From Firmicutes bacterium AM55-24TS (lineage in GTDB: Bacteria; Bacillota; Clostridia; UBA1381), in contig QTVU01000018.1 in NCBI GenBank assembly GCA_003460745.1, positions 1 through 55,762 on the forward strand: a stretch of DNA of 55,762 nucleotides, written 5' to 3'. Shown piece by piece: positions 1-7,352 of the stretch (the first letter of the stretch is position 1; every line of letters begins with the position of its first letter). A program made the translations under genes and the position numbers. The notes beneath the pieces are model-generated. The model was not told the origin of the DNA, did not search any database, and was given only the letters and a program-made list of their open reading frames with translations.

Positions 1-58
1 AACAAAAAACACTATAAAGTATAAGTCAATAGACTAAAAGACTGTTTTAAAAATTGTC

Positions 59-104
59 TACAATATTAAAAGTTTTTAGTATTGTAAAGAGTTTTTGAAA
101 CTCT
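59..104. repeat. Two inverted repeats downstream of the leftward regulator
   Basis: Two dyads lie just past the stop of the leftward regulator: TACAATA at 59-65 pairs with TATTGTA at 80-86, and AGAGTTT at 88-94 pairs with AAACTCT at 98-104. Read leftward they could end the regulator transcript, but neither is followed by a clean T-run, so a terminator is only a possibility. Confidence 0.4.
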
Positions 105-109
105 ACAAA

Positions 110-316
110 TTATTCTTTGTCTGGCACATATTCCATTATGTCACCAGGCTGGCAATTTAAAAACTTGCAAATATCATTAATAACTCTTAAAGAGATAAAC
201 TCATTCTTTGATATTTTGGCAATCGTAGCCGACGATAGATTTAACTTTATCCGCAATTCTTCTTTTGTCATCTCTCGGCGGTTGAGTACATCAAGCAATT
301 TGTAATATTTAATCAT
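110..316 (-). CDS. Small Xre/Cro-CI type helix-turn-helix regulator
   Basis: A 68-residue one-domain DNA-binding protein beginning MIKYYKLLDVL. The helix-turn-helix lies around residues 15-40 and the C-terminus reads CKFLNCQPGDIMEY, the hallmark of short Xre regulators of the YozG/DUF739-like type in clostridial mobile elements. I chose the ATG at 316 because AAAGGAG sits 8 bases ahead of it; a GTG three codons upstream overlaps that site. It is transcribed leftward, divergent from the promoter at 405-433. The two operators in the divergent region are the obvious targets, so it probably acts as a Cro-like or autoregulatory switch. The regulator class is clear; the targets are inferred. Confidence 0.88.
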   Translation of the reverse strand: MIKYYKLLDVLNRREMTKEELRIKLNLSSATIAKISKNEFISLRVINDICKFLNCQPGDIMEYVPDKE

Positions 317-346
317 GTAAAACACTCCTTTAATTTTGTAAAGATA

Positions 347-375
347 AGTATATCAAAATAAATTCAAAAAGTCAA
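347..375 (-). promoter_or_regulatory. Leftward sigma-A promoter for the small Xre regulator
   Basis: On the - strand, TTGACT (complement of 370-375), 17 bases, then TATACT (complement of 347-352). This places the start about 25 bases ahead of the regulator ATG. It lies next to the operator at 381-398. Confidence 0.65.
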
Positions 376-380
376 GAAAA

Positions 381-398
381 TCTTTAGAAAAATAAAGA
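381..398. promoter_or_regulatory. Operator 1: TCTTTA-N6-TAAAGA
   Basis: A perfect inverted repeat, TCTTTA and TAAAGA around GAAAAA, lies between the two divergent promoters and just upstream of both -35 boxes. It has the same half sites and spacing as the operator at 435-452. Confidence 0.65.
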
Positions 399-404
399 AA
401 ATGC

Positions 405-433
405 TTGACAAATTGAAGAAAATCTGATATAAT
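405..433 (+). promoter_or_regulatory. Rightward early promoter, full consensus
   Basis: TTGACA (405-410), a 17-base spacer, then TATAAT (428-433): a perfect sigma-A promoter. It reads into the structured leader and ardA. The second operator (435-452) covers the predicted transcription start, so repressor bound there would block initiation. Confidence 0.85.
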
Positions 434-434
434 A

Positions 435-452
435 TCTTTAGAAAGTTAAAGA
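435..452. promoter_or_regulatory. Operator 2: TCTTTA-N6-TAAAGA
   Basis: Second copy of the dyad (TCTTTA gaaagt TAAAGA), immediately downstream of the -10 box. Two identical 18-bp operators around one strong promoter indicate cooperative repression, most likely by the adjacent Xre protein. Direct binding is inferred. Confidence 0.65.
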
Positions 453-851
453 AAGACTTTATAACAATAAAGTCAATGCTTTAATGGACTAATAAATTAA
501 ATAAAAGCGGATTATAACCGCTCTATAAAATTAATATTAGGAAGCCGACACCTGATAAAAAACGGCAGGTGATGACGTACACCAACGCAAAAAAAATACG
601 TTGTGAGTCGCTCAACAAAACATTTTGTTTTTTGATGATGCACTCAAAAAGTTTACAAATGCAACAAATAAACAAATGTAACATATTACAACAGCCGCAC
701 ATGCGATAATGTAATAATTTACATTCAACATACATCTGTTAATACTTTGTAAAATATCGGGTATTGCTCCGCATGTAAAGCCTGGTTTCAATGTTTTTAA
801 GTGTATCAGTGAGAAAATAAAAAGAGAATAAATTAAAGGAGATGCAGGAAA
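453..851 (+). other. 400-nt structured non-coding leader
   Basis: I see no supported gene in this stretch. It holds several hairpins: AGCGG/CCGCT (506-522), CACCTG with CAGGTG (about 550-571), CAACG with CGTTG (about 583-603), and AACAAAA with TTTTGTT (about 615-632). Local base content is more GC-rich than the flanks, and no T-run marks a terminator. It separates a consensus promoter from the first gene, so it is either a long regulatory 5' leader or an independent small RNA. Confidence 0.45.
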
Positions 852-1016
852 ATGCAAATAGAGAAAATTGACTTGAGATATGCGGAATTTATATCAGATG
901 TTAGTGATAACATCAATAATATCCGAACAAGAATAATAAAATATAACAATAAATTGTATTATCATCAAATGTATAACGGTGAAGTAGTACAATGTTTTGA
1001 ATTGAAAAGTAACTAA
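852..1016 (+). CDS. Small hypothetical protein (54 aa)
   Basis: The product begins MQIEKIDLRYAEF and ends CFELKSN. A TAAAGGAG site lies about 10 bases ahead of the ATG, and it is the first gene after the leader, about 35 bases before ardA. No family recognised; mixed charge, no membrane segment. The position suggests co-expression with ardA immediately after entry. Confidence 0.6.
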   Translation: MQIEKIDLRYAEFISDVSDNINNIRTRIIKYNNKLYYHQMYNGEVVQCFELKSN

Positions 1017-1021
1017 AAAAA

Positions 1022-1043
1022 TAATCAAACAATGAAAGGAAGT
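1022..1043 (+). repeat. Translation-leader repeat, copy 1 (second copy at 1986-2007)
   Basis: A 22-base stretch containing AATCAAACAATGAAAGGAAG appears directly upstream of ardA and again, identically, at 1986-2007 before the gene at 2015. Each copy carries the ribosome site, which points to duplication of a gene cassette together with its initiation region. Confidence 0.6.
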
Positions 1044-1050
1044 AATTAAA

Positions 1051-1557
1051 ATGCTAAAAATATTTATATCAAATCTAAAAGAATACAACAACGGAAAAAT
1101 CATCGGTGAGTGGGTAAGCTTGCCTTGTGAAGGACTTGAAGAAGTCCTTAACAAAATAAGCAATAATGGTAATGATGAGCTATTTATTTCTGATTATGAA
1201 ACGGATATAAGCAATTTAAAAATCAGCGAATATGATGATATTCTACAACTTAACGAAATTGCAGAAGAAATTGATAACTTGTCGGATGATGAGTTAATCG
1301 CATTTCAAGCATACTTGGAGCAGTATGCAAACAATATGGAACAAGCACTTGAAGAAGTACGTCAAGGCAATTATAGAATTTATTATAATTGCGACAATAT
1401 GGAAGATGTCGCATATCAAGCCGTTAATGAGAGCGGACTACTTGACGGAGTACCGGAACAAGTAAAAATGTATTTCGACTATGAAGCATACGGTCGAGAT
1501 ATGGATATTAATAGAACATTTATTCAAATTGATAATAGTTTTGTAGAATTATATTAA
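1051..1557 (+). CDS. ardA: ArdA-family antirestriction protein
   Basis: This 168-residue, strongly acidic protein matches ArdA in length (Tn916 ArdA is 166 residues) and pattern: GEWVSLPCEGLEEVL near residues 22-36, a FISDYET segment near 47-53, and SEYDDILQLNEIAEEI near 61-76. ArdA proteins mimic B-form DNA and bind type I restriction-modification enzymes, shielding incoming DNA. The ATG at 1051 is preceded by AAAGGAAG. It is first in line after the 0.4 kb promoter, the expected place for a gene needed at DNA entry. The family call is firm; which host restriction system it blocks cannot be seen. Confidence 0.9.
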   Translation: MLKIFISNLKEYNNGKIIGEWVSLPCEGLEEVLNKISNNGNDELFISDYETDISNLKISEYDDILQLNEIAEEIDNLSDDELIAFQAYLEQYANNMEQALEEVRQGNYRIYYNCDNMEDVAYQAVNESGLLDGVPEQVKMYFDYEAYGRDMDINRTFIQIDNSFVELY

Positions 1558-1574
1558 TAAGGAGGGTTTTAATA

Positions 1575-1907
1575 ATGACAACATATAATTTTAACTTATC
1601 AAATTATCACCTAAGCGAAAACACTTGTAGAATTGCAAATTTAAACTTTATAGAAGAAACCACGAACAGAAACGGCGAGTATATGTTACGTGGTCTTTGG
1701 GTATCAGATTTATGTTATCAATTTGCGAAGAAGTGTAAGTTTACTTTGGTTCAGGTGGACGGATACAGTGCTTATGCTTATTCAGATGAGCAAATGGCAA
1801 TATTTACATATTGTGAAAGGGATATAACATTGACACCTTATACAAATAAAGAAGATTACGAAAAAGCAAAGGAGAATACAATTAAATTTTATAAAGAGGA
1901 GTATTAA
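1575..1907 (+). CDS. Hypothetical protein (110 aa)
   Basis: The product begins MTTYNFNLSNYHL and ends IKFYKEEY. It follows ardA by 17 bases with a GGAGG site and surely shares its transcript. No family recognised; aromatic-rich with scattered cysteines (residues 18, 45 and 52) and no signal or membrane segment. Being next to ardA, an accessory anti-defence role is possible but unsupported. Confidence 0.75.
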   Translation: MTTYNFNLSNYHLSENTCRIANLNFIEETTNRNGEYMLRGLWVSDLCYQFAKKCKFTLVQVDGYSAYAYSDEQMAIFTYCERDITLTPYTNKEDYEKAKENTIKFYKEEY

Positions 1908-1917
1908 TATATAAAGT

Positions 1918-1982
1918 TGTTTCGGCAACTATAAACAGGATTTTAAGCCGGAAGCGTTCAGGCGGTGCAATAGTGCCGCTTG
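1918..1982 (+). other. Hairpin cluster between genes
   Basis: GTTG/CAAC with a TTTCGG loop, followed by a larger hairpin near 1960-1980 in which GCGGTGC pairs (with wobble) to GTGCCGC across AATA. Neither is followed by a T-run. They precede the second copy of the 22-base leader repeat and may stabilise or process the message. Confidence 0.35.
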
Positions 1983-2014
1983 AGGTAATCAAACAATGAA
2001 AGGAAGTTTTTATT

Positions 2015-2412
2015 ATGAAAAAATATGTATGTTCAAAATGCGGAGGCAACTGCATAGGTTGCTTCTATACTGACTTGTGCGACAAGTGGCTTGATATTGC
2101 CCCGTATGAGCCGTATTATGAGGTGTCAGACCATGCCTCTATGGCTCTATGTGAGGAAGGCACGCAATCCCTCAGGCGGTGGACGGTGCTATTTTTAATA
2201 CTGTTATCAATCCACTTGATGTGGAAGGCTTGCAGTCGGAAGCGTACAACAAGTTAAAAGCTCTTGACATCAAGTCGCTTGACTTGTACGTTACGGGCTT
2301 GACAGTAGCTCTTGTGTCAGTACTGAATGCTTGTCGTCAACTTGGTATAGTGATAACATTGTACCATTATGACCGCGAAGAGGGGGGTTATTATCCACAG
2401 CAGGTACTGTAA
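2015..2412 (+). pseudogene. Cysteine-rich protein, apparently split by a frameshift near 2155
   Basis: Two reading frames overlap. The first starts at the ATG at 2015 (MKKYVCSKCGGNCIGCF, zinc-ribbon-like cysteines) and drifts into an implausible basic tail after about residue 46. The second is open from 2155 and reads GRHAIPQAVDGAIFN onward to YVTGLTVALVSVLNACRQLG and YYPQQVL at 2412, which looks like a genuine alpha/beta domain. A -1 shift around GAGGAAGG (2153-2160) joins them into one protein of about 132 residues. No start with a ribosome site serves the second frame. A contracted GGAA repeat, assembly error or programmed -1 frameshifting would all fit. Function unknown. Confidence 0.55.
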
Positions 2413-2426
2413 AGGAGGACTATAAA

Positions 2427-2645
2427 ATGACAAGAGATGAAGCGTTAAAAAGAGTACAAGATTATATTTTATCTAATATTAACAACATTAAATTTATTGT
2501 TGAATTTGAGGACGGAAGGCATCAAGCAACTTTGCAAGATTTTATTAAAGCAATGGAACTTGCAAAGTTAAAAGAATTACAAAACTTTTTCAAGAGTAAA
2601 TCTTTATTTTTTGAAGATGGATATATTAAAGTAATAAAGAGGTAA
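2427..2645 (+). CDS. Small hypothetical protein (72 aa)
   Basis: Starts MTRDEALKRVQDYI after AAAGGAGG, 14 bases past the preceding gene. Predominantly helical, with an EFEDGRHQATLQDFIKAME segment. No family recognised. Part of the ardA-led gene train. Confidence 0.75.
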   Translation: MTRDEALKRVQDYILSNINNIKFIVEFEDGRHQATLQDFIKAMELAKLKELQNFFKSKSLFFEDGYIKVIKR

Positions 2646-2652
2646 AAAGACA

Positions 2653-2736
2653 ATGCGATCACTTAAAGAATATTTAATAAATTGTATTATTGAACTATTC
2701 AATATATTTAATTATATTGACTCAAAAATGCAGTAA
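2653..2736 (+). CDS. Possible 27-residue peptide
   Basis: ATG at 2653 opens MRSLKEYLINCIIELF and stops at 2736. A GAGG sits 10 bases upstream and the frame ends just before a terminator-like hairpin. It is an amphipathic, partly hydrophobic peptide. It is too short for composition to prove coding, so this is tentative. Confidence 0.3.
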   Translation: MRSLKEYLINCIIELFNIFNYIDSKMQ

Positions 2737-2761
2737 CAGCGATATTAACAAATAGTTAGAG

Positions 2762-2790
2762 GGTACTATAAAACTATATAGTGCCTTTTA
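2762..2790 (+). terminator. Hairpin with short T-run
   Basis: GGTACTATA (2762-2770) pairs with TATAGTGCC (2777-2785) across a 6-base loop and is followed by TTTTA. This would close, or attenuate, the first early transcript before the gene at 2841. Confidence 0.6.
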
Positions 2791-2840
2791 TAGTGTTTAT
2801 TAATAGGACATTATAAATTTATAAAGGAGGTTATAAAACT

Positions 2841-2984
2841 ATGAGAAGTAGAGCATACAAGAGGAACAAACACGCACGAAAGGCAGATTTTAACGTCTGG
2901 AAGGCGGTAAGCATTGCGTTATTTATTGCCTTAATTTGTGCAATGAACACGTTATATAACGGCGGTATAACAGTAAATATTTAA
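2841..2984 (+). CDS. Small single-span membrane protein (47 aa)
   Basis: AAAGGAGG precedes the ATG by 10 bases. The first 17 residues are strongly basic (MRSRAYKRNKHARK), followed by a hydrophobic span at about residues 22-38 (AVSIALFIALICAM). The positive N-terminus should stay inside. Function unknown. Confidence 0.65.
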   Translation: MRSRAYKRNKHARKADFNVWKAVSIALFIALICAMNTLYNGGITVNI

Positions 2985-3004
2985 GAATTACGGAGGATTT
3001 TATT

Positions 3005-3445
3005 ATGAATTACGGAACACTTGCAAAAATGAAAAAAGAATTTGATACATATACAAATGCTAATAAACAGCATATCATTTATAATTTTAATATGCTAAAA
3101 GCAGAAGGCTTGACAGATGCTATAATTGAACAACTTAAAGAGAGAATTTATATGGATGATGACGCGCTTCCTACAAAAAGAGAAACGTACTTGAATCAGG
3201 CGGTTGATACTGTCAATAATTGTTTATTGTATATCAACGTATTTTTTAAAGTTGTAAATGTATATAATGCAAAAACCGGTAAGCGACTTTACATTTACAA
3301 GGAAGTTATCGGATATGAAATAAGTAAATATTTATTTAATCGTAACGGAGTTATACCGGGAAACGCTTGTCCCGATGAAGTCATTACAAAAGGAAGTATA
3401 AGACATCCATATTATAACCGAGTAATAGAAGATGCCGAAATATAA
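3005..3445 (+). CDS. Hypothetical protein (146 aa)
   Basis: Begins MNYGTLAKMKKEF after a GGAGG site. A helical N-terminal half is followed by a beta-rich segment (VFFKVVNVYNAKTGKRLY) around residues 78-98. No motif or membrane span recognised. Co-directional with its neighbours. Confidence 0.75.
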   Translation: MNYGTLAKMKKEFDTYTNANKQHIIYNFNMLKAEGLTDAIIEQLKERIYMDDDALPTKRETYLNQAVDTVNNCLLYINVFFKVVNVYNAKTGKRLYIYKEVIGYEISKYLFNRNGVIPGNACPDEVITKGSIRHPYYNRVIEDAEI

Positions 3446-3482
3446 CAGCAAATATTTAAGAGTGAAAGGGAGGGAATAGTTA

Positions 3483-3692
3483 ATGTATATAGCAATAGCA
3501 AGACATGAGAATATAGCGGCTTACAAGGCTTTAAGAATGGCTGGGATTGAGCCGACTGAAGCAAACATGAACAGATATATTGAGTGTGAGTATCTCTCTT
3601 TTGAGATAAAAGCAGATGGGAAATATTACTGTTGTTACAATGACGGATTACAGAGCGTATCTGTTGAAGTATCAACTTTGAAAGCAATTTAA
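3483..3692 (+). CDS. Small hypothetical protein (69 aa)
   Basis: Starts MYIAIARHENIAAYKAL after GGGAGGG. The segment AALRMAGIEPTEANMN-like (residues 14-29) looks like two short helices before a beta-rich tail with adjacent cysteines (YYCCYNDG). No family recognised. Confidence 0.7.
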   Translation: MYIAIARHENIAAYKALRMAGIEPTEANMNRYIECEYLSFEIKADGKYYCCYNDGLQSVSVEVSTLKAI

Positions 3693-3721
3693 TATTAAAA
3701 TAAGAAAAGGAGAATAAAATC

Positions 3722-4666
3722 ATGTGCAGAAGTTTTGAAATTATAAGCGGTAAAGAAAACAGAGGAGATAAAGGACTATTAAAAGGTTTAACTAAAATGT
3801 ATCGTGATGCAAAGTATAATGTAGCAATTATTCCGATTCCAGTTGAACTGTTGGAGATTGACACACGTTATCAAACGGAGGTTAGAACGGATAGAAGCTT
3901 AATGTACCTTGTGAATAATTGGGATGAAAATAAATTATTGCCTTTAATCGGTGTCCCGCATTGGGAGGAAGGCAAAGTATACCTTGTAGACGGTTACGGC
4001 AGATGGATAGCAAGTCAGATGGTAGACAAAGAAAAATACACTGATTTACAAGTGTTGCTAATTCTCAATGCACCAAACAACGCAGAAGATCGACTTGAAT
4101 TTGAAGCCGAGATGTACGCTTACCAAAACAAGCAAGTTGCAAGAATGACGGCGATTCAAAAACATGGGGCAATGGTAGTGTTACACGATAAAGCAACAGA
4201 ACGACTTGAAAAGCTAAAAAAAAAGTATGGATTTGAGTATACATCTTGTAAAGGCAATAGAAGTGCTTCTGTCTTGGGTTCATATTCTGTCACGCTTAAT
4301 ATATGCAATATTGATGACGGCAAAGCAGCTGAATTTATATTTGACATATGCAAGGGTGCAGGATTTGACCGTAAACCAAACGGATATTCAACGGGAATAA
4401 TGAAGGTTTTACTTGATATGTACAAGCTATATTCTGAAAATAGAGATAATGTACAGAAGTATCTTGTTGATGAGTTTAGGAAGATTACACCGTTATTGTT
4501 AAAGGCAAGAGGTGTTGCAAAGTATCCATTTTTAGATTATAGACTTGCTATGTCTTTGTATGCAGAAGATATGATTGTTGAGAACTTAGGACTTGAGCAA
4601 GCAAGAGAAGTTAAAGAAAATAGTACAAAACTTGTAATGATTAAAAAACGTAAGAATATTGCATAA
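3722..4666 (+). CDS. ParB/sulfiredoxin-fold protein, DUF6551-like
   Basis: A 314-residue protein. Around residues 35-60 it carries the ParB-like opening (IPIPVELLEIDTRYQTEV), and around 83-100 GKVYLVDGYGRWIASQ, matching the VDGxxR core of ParB/Srx domains. The family includes DNA-binding CTPases, nucleases and regulators. No ParA gene lies nearby, so plasmid-style partitioning is not implied; a role in replication or regulation is possible. The ATG at 3722 follows AAAAGGAG. The fold call is fairly good, the function open. Confidence 0.7.
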   Translation: MCRSFEIISGKENRGDKGLLKGLTKMYRDAKYNVAIIPIPVELLEIDTRYQTEVRTDRSLMYLVNNWDENKLLPLIGVPHWEEGKVYLVDGYGRWIASQMVDKEKYTDLQVLLILNAPNNAEDRLEFEAEMYAYQNKQVARMTAIQKHGAMVVLHDKATERLEKLKKKYGFEYTSCKGNRSASVLGSYSVTLNICNIDDGKAAEFIFDICKGAGFDRKPNGYSTGIMKVLLDMYKLYSENRDNVQKYLVDEFRKITPLLLKARGVAKYPFLDYRLAMSLYAEDMIVENLGLEQAREVKENSTKLVMIKKRKNIA

Positions 4667-4683
4667 ATGAACGGAGGGATAAT

Positions 4684-4872
4684 ATGAGCATTTCACAGAT
4701 GGACTTGAAGCAAAAAGTCCGAGATTATATAAAGAGGGTTGGTATTCCGAAAACGACTTTTTGTAGCCGTATAGGTATCTCACCGAGCTATTTATATAAA
4801 TGGTTTAAAGGTGAAAAAGAGTTTTCGGACAGTTTGGTAAGTCGTATAAATGATTACATAGACAAATTTTAG
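4684..4872 (+). CDS. Small helix-turn-helix protein (62 aa)
   Basis: Residues 22-48 read IPKTTFCSRIGISPSYLYKWFKGE, a textbook Xre-type helix-turn-helix whose recognition helix has the Y-KWFKG end. The GGAGGG site is 9 bases from the ATG and the gene sits immediately after the ParB-like gene. Probably a DNA-binding regulator; target unknown. Confidence 0.8.
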   Translation: MSISQMDLKQKVRDYIKRVGIPKTTFCSRIGISPSYLYKWFKGEKEFSDSLVSRINDYIDKF

Positions 4873-4892
4873 GAGTGGAGAAGGTGTTATAT

Positions 4893-5411
4893 ATGAGAAC
4901 TTTGGAACATAGAGGGCAGAAGATAATCTGTCAATATATAAATGATAATTTTGGTCGTATTTTAGCAAAGAAAAATATAAAATATAGTATTTTGCCGGTG
5001 TTTAGTGACAATTACATTGTTTACAAATGTATCGTTGACGGCGTTGTAAAATACGAAATGGAGGACTTGCAAGATAGTTATGTTTATATAACGTCACAAG
5101 TGCCAGAGGACGGCTGGGATGCTTTATATAACACTGTACTACATGGAGAATGTAAAACATCAAGACTTAAAATGTGCATTAATCATATATGCACTATAAT
5201 TAATAAAGAAATTGCAGATGAGAAACTTGCGGAAGGAGTGCCGATATTTGCGCTTATGGCATATCCGCAAAAGGAGTATACATCAAAAGAATGGCAGAGA
5301 ATAGCTTTATATTTGATTACTTGCGGTTATTGCAAAGAGAATATCGAAATTGATACTAACGGAGTAGATCCTAAATGGATAGAAAAAATTAAGGAGTATA
5401 TAAGAGTATGA
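4893..5411 (+). CDS. Hypothetical protein (172 aa)
   Basis: I start it at the ATG at 4893 (MRTLEHRGQKIIC) because GGAGAAGG lies 8 bases upstream; a GTG at 4875 would overlap that site. The middle contains a helix with regularly spaced cysteines (CKTSRLKMCINHICTI). No family recognised. Its stop overlaps the next ATG (ATGA), implying translational coupling. Confidence 0.75.
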   Translation: MRTLEHRGQKIICQYINDNFGRILAKKNIKYSILPVFSDNYIVYKCIVDGVVKYEMEDLQDSYVYITSQVPEDGWDALYNTVLHGECKTSRLKMCINHICTIINKEIADEKLAEGVPIFALMAYPQKEYTSKEWQRIALYLITCGYCKENIEIDTNGVDPKWIEKIKEYIRV

Positions 5412-5587
5412 GTATATCAGATGCAATATATAACAATATGTTAGAAGAGAAGAAACAAGCAGTTTTAAGAAACGAATATAAGAGTATAAGAGCTTGTCCT
5501 CTAAAAGAAGTCAATGGACGTGTTGACAATTACACAGAGGAACAAACTAAAACATTATTAAAAATGATGATATTTGACAGAAGATAA
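5408..5587 (+). CDS. Small hypothetical protein (59 aa)
   Basis: The start codon overlaps the previous stop (ATGA at 5408-5411). The product begins MSISDAIYNNMLEEKKQA and ends MMIFDRR; helical and highly charged. The coupling makes it a believable gene despite its size. Confidence 0.65.
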   Translation: MSISDAIYNNMLEEKKQAVLRNEYKSIRACPLKEVNGRVDNYTEEQTKTLLKMMIFDRR

Positions 5588-5607
5588 GAATTGAACGGAG
5601 GATTAAA

Positions 5608-5856
5608 ATGTTAGAAAAGTTAATTGATAAAGCTAAGAACGCAATGAAAGAAGCTTTGGTATATGCAGAAAAAATTACAGATGGTCGCACTATGTCAGAA
5701 AAGACAAATATACTCAATGCAAACTATTATATGGCTCAATTTCATGCCTATTTGGAGTTGATAGAGGATATTGACTTAGATACATTTGTAAAACTTAGTG
5801 AAGAAACAATGAAGGACGGAGATAGGGTATTGGAACGTATCGGCAGATTGTATTAA
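5608..5856 (+). CDS. Hypothetical helical protein (82 aa)
   Basis: Starts MLEKLIDKAKNAMKEAL after a CGGAGG site. Almost entirely amphipathic helix, with acidic runs near residues 50-75. No family recognised. Confidence 0.75.
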   Translation: MLEKLIDKAKNAMKEALVYAEKITDGRTMSEKTNILNANYYMAQFHAYLELIEDIDLDTFVKLSEETMKDGDRVLERIGRLY

Positions 5857-5897
5857 TTGAAACGACAATTTCAGACGATATAAAGGATGATGATATT

Positions 5898-6215
5898 ATG
5901 AGAACTTTATTTTTTGAACAAATAACTGATGATAGGTTTGACAGCAATATCAAAGAATTGCTTGAAAAAAGAATTAAAAAAATAAAAGAACTGCTGGATA
6001 TAGAAGGTGTAGAAGTTATTGTATCTGATATAAGGAATATACATTTTGATGAATATACGGAGTATAAATCAGATGGAAGTATTTTTTATCAAGTGAGTCC
6101 GAATAATCAGTGTAGGTGTAATTTTCAAGTAAGAAAAACAACACGAAAAGTAACATGGAACGATATTTATGGTCTTATAAATAGCGTTAAAGCAACACAC
6201 TATACTTTGAGATAA
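5898..6215 (+). CDS. Hypothetical protein (105 aa)
   Basis: Starts MRTLFFEQITDDRF; an AAAGGATG site lies ahead of the ATG. A lysine-rich helix around residues 20-36 is followed by beta-like segments. No family recognised and no membrane span. Confidence 0.72.
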   Translation: MRTLFFEQITDDRFDSNIKELLEKRIKKIKELLDIEGVEVIVSDIRNIHFDEYTEYKSDGSIFYQVSPNNQCRCNFQVRKTTRKVTWNDIYGLINSVKATHYTLR

Positions 6216-6238
6216 TTAAGAGAAAGGCGGTTAATATT

Positions 6239-6664
6239 ATGTCAGTTGATTGGGGTTATTTTGATAAATTTGAATGGGCAGATGAGAAATATTTGCCTTG
6301 TCGGGGAGAAGGAGAAACGAAAGCAACACAAATTGTAACAGCTATAAATAAATTGGTTTATAAGTGGTATAATGACGGCGATGTGTTTGATAACACACAT
6401 TATCTTGTTGGTTGGTGGAACAACCTATCATCTTATGCGAATTGGTTGGAACACCATACAGATAAAGCAAGTGACATTTTGCATAAAATATCAAAATGCT
6501 ATGACGATGGGGATTATGAAGATTTGTTAAAGGAATTAGCCGACACCTTACTTGACGAAAATTATCTTGAAGAACAAGATAAAATTGGGAAAGAAGGTAC
6601 TATATATCAATGTTGGGGTAGCTTTGAATATGTTGAAATAGATGACGAAAATGATAAGTGGTAA
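6239..6664 (+). CDS. Hypothetical acidic protein (141 aa)
   Basis: Begins MSVDWGYFDKFEWADEKYLPCRGEGETKATQI and is rich in tryptophan and acidic residues throughout. Small, acidic and Trp-rich recalls proteins that bind host enzymes, but there is no homology I can name. It lies in an uninterrupted + strand train. Confidence 0.75.
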   Translation: MSVDWGYFDKFEWADEKYLPCRGEGETKATQIVTAINKLVYKWYNDGDVFDNTHYLVGWWNNLSSYANWLEHHTDKASDILHKISKCYDDGDYEDLLKELADTLLDENYLEEQDKIGKEGTIYQCWGSFEYVEIDDENDKW

Positions 6665-6693
6665 AAGCATGAAATTTAAAAGGAGAGAATATT

Positions 6694-6894
6694 ATGCACA
6701 TACATACAATGGACGAAAACTATGACTACAGAATGAGACGTCTTGTAGAAAAATTTGTACAAGACTATGAGATTGCAGAAAGAGATCCAACGGAATTACA
6801 AGATAAAATATGGATGGAATATGCAGAAAGCTTTGGCAGAATGGTATTAGAAGATATGATTGAATATGCCGGCGATGAATTATTTGAGATTTAG
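6694..6894 (+). CDS. Small acidic protein (66 aa)
   Basis: Starts MHIHTMDENYDYRMRRL after AAAGGAGAG. A single acidic helical domain ending AGDELFEI. No family recognised. Confidence 0.72.
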   Translation: MHIHTMDENYDYRMRRLVEKFVQDYEIAERDPTELQDKIWMEYAESFGRMVLEDMIEYAGDELFEI

Positions 6895-6907
6895 GGAGTG
6901 CTTATAT

Positions 6908-7348
6908 ATGAAAACAGAAATAAGAACACAAATACAAGAAGTTCTGGTATATATAGCAGATGACGGAACAGAATTTAATACAGAAGCAGAGTGTTGGGAG
7001 TACGAGGTACAGAATAAGAGAAAAACACAAATAGAAAAGGCGGAGAAATTGCGTATAACAGAGTTAGACGATGTAATACCTTTAATTAATGAAGATACAT
7101 CTGTCGCTTATGTATATCGTTGGTATAAGTTGACAAATAAAAAAGATTTCAAAATTGTTGATGAAGCATATAATTGTGGTTGGGATTTTGCAGAGCCTTT
7201 AAAATATCCTTCAATAATGTGTGTGGAATCATATAGTGAGGGGTATTATGGGGATGCTTATAATTATCTTTTATCCGATTGTAAACAAGCAGCGGAAAAG
7301 TTTTGGAAACAGATGGGATATAAAGTAACGATTGAAAAGGAGGATTAA
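6908..7348 (+). CDS. Hypothetical protein (146 aa)
   Basis: I take the ATG at 6908 (MKTEIRTQIQEVLVYIADDG), which has GGGAG upstream; the frame stays open further left into the preceding gene. The opening 'VYIADDGTEFNTEAECWEYE' resembles the small phage module that reads a sequence-checked 'D-G-x-x-F-x-x-x-x-x-C-x-x-Y-E' helix, seen in many unannotated Firmicutes phage proteins. Function unknown. Confidence 0.75.
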   Translation: MKTEIRTQIQEVLVYIADDGTEFNTEAECWEYEVQNKRKTQIEKAEKLRITELDDVIPLINEDTSVAYVYRWYKLTNKKDFKIVDEAYNCGWDFAEPLKYPSIMCVESYSEGYYGDAYNYLLSDCKQAAEKFWKQMGYKVTIEKED

Positions 7349-7352
7349 TATT

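Noticed and set aside
3412..3864. Leftward open frame opposite the ParB-like gene
   Set aside because: It is antisense to well-supported + strand genes, has no ribosome site and is rich in Ser/Leu/Ile as expected from reversed A+T-rich coding sequence.
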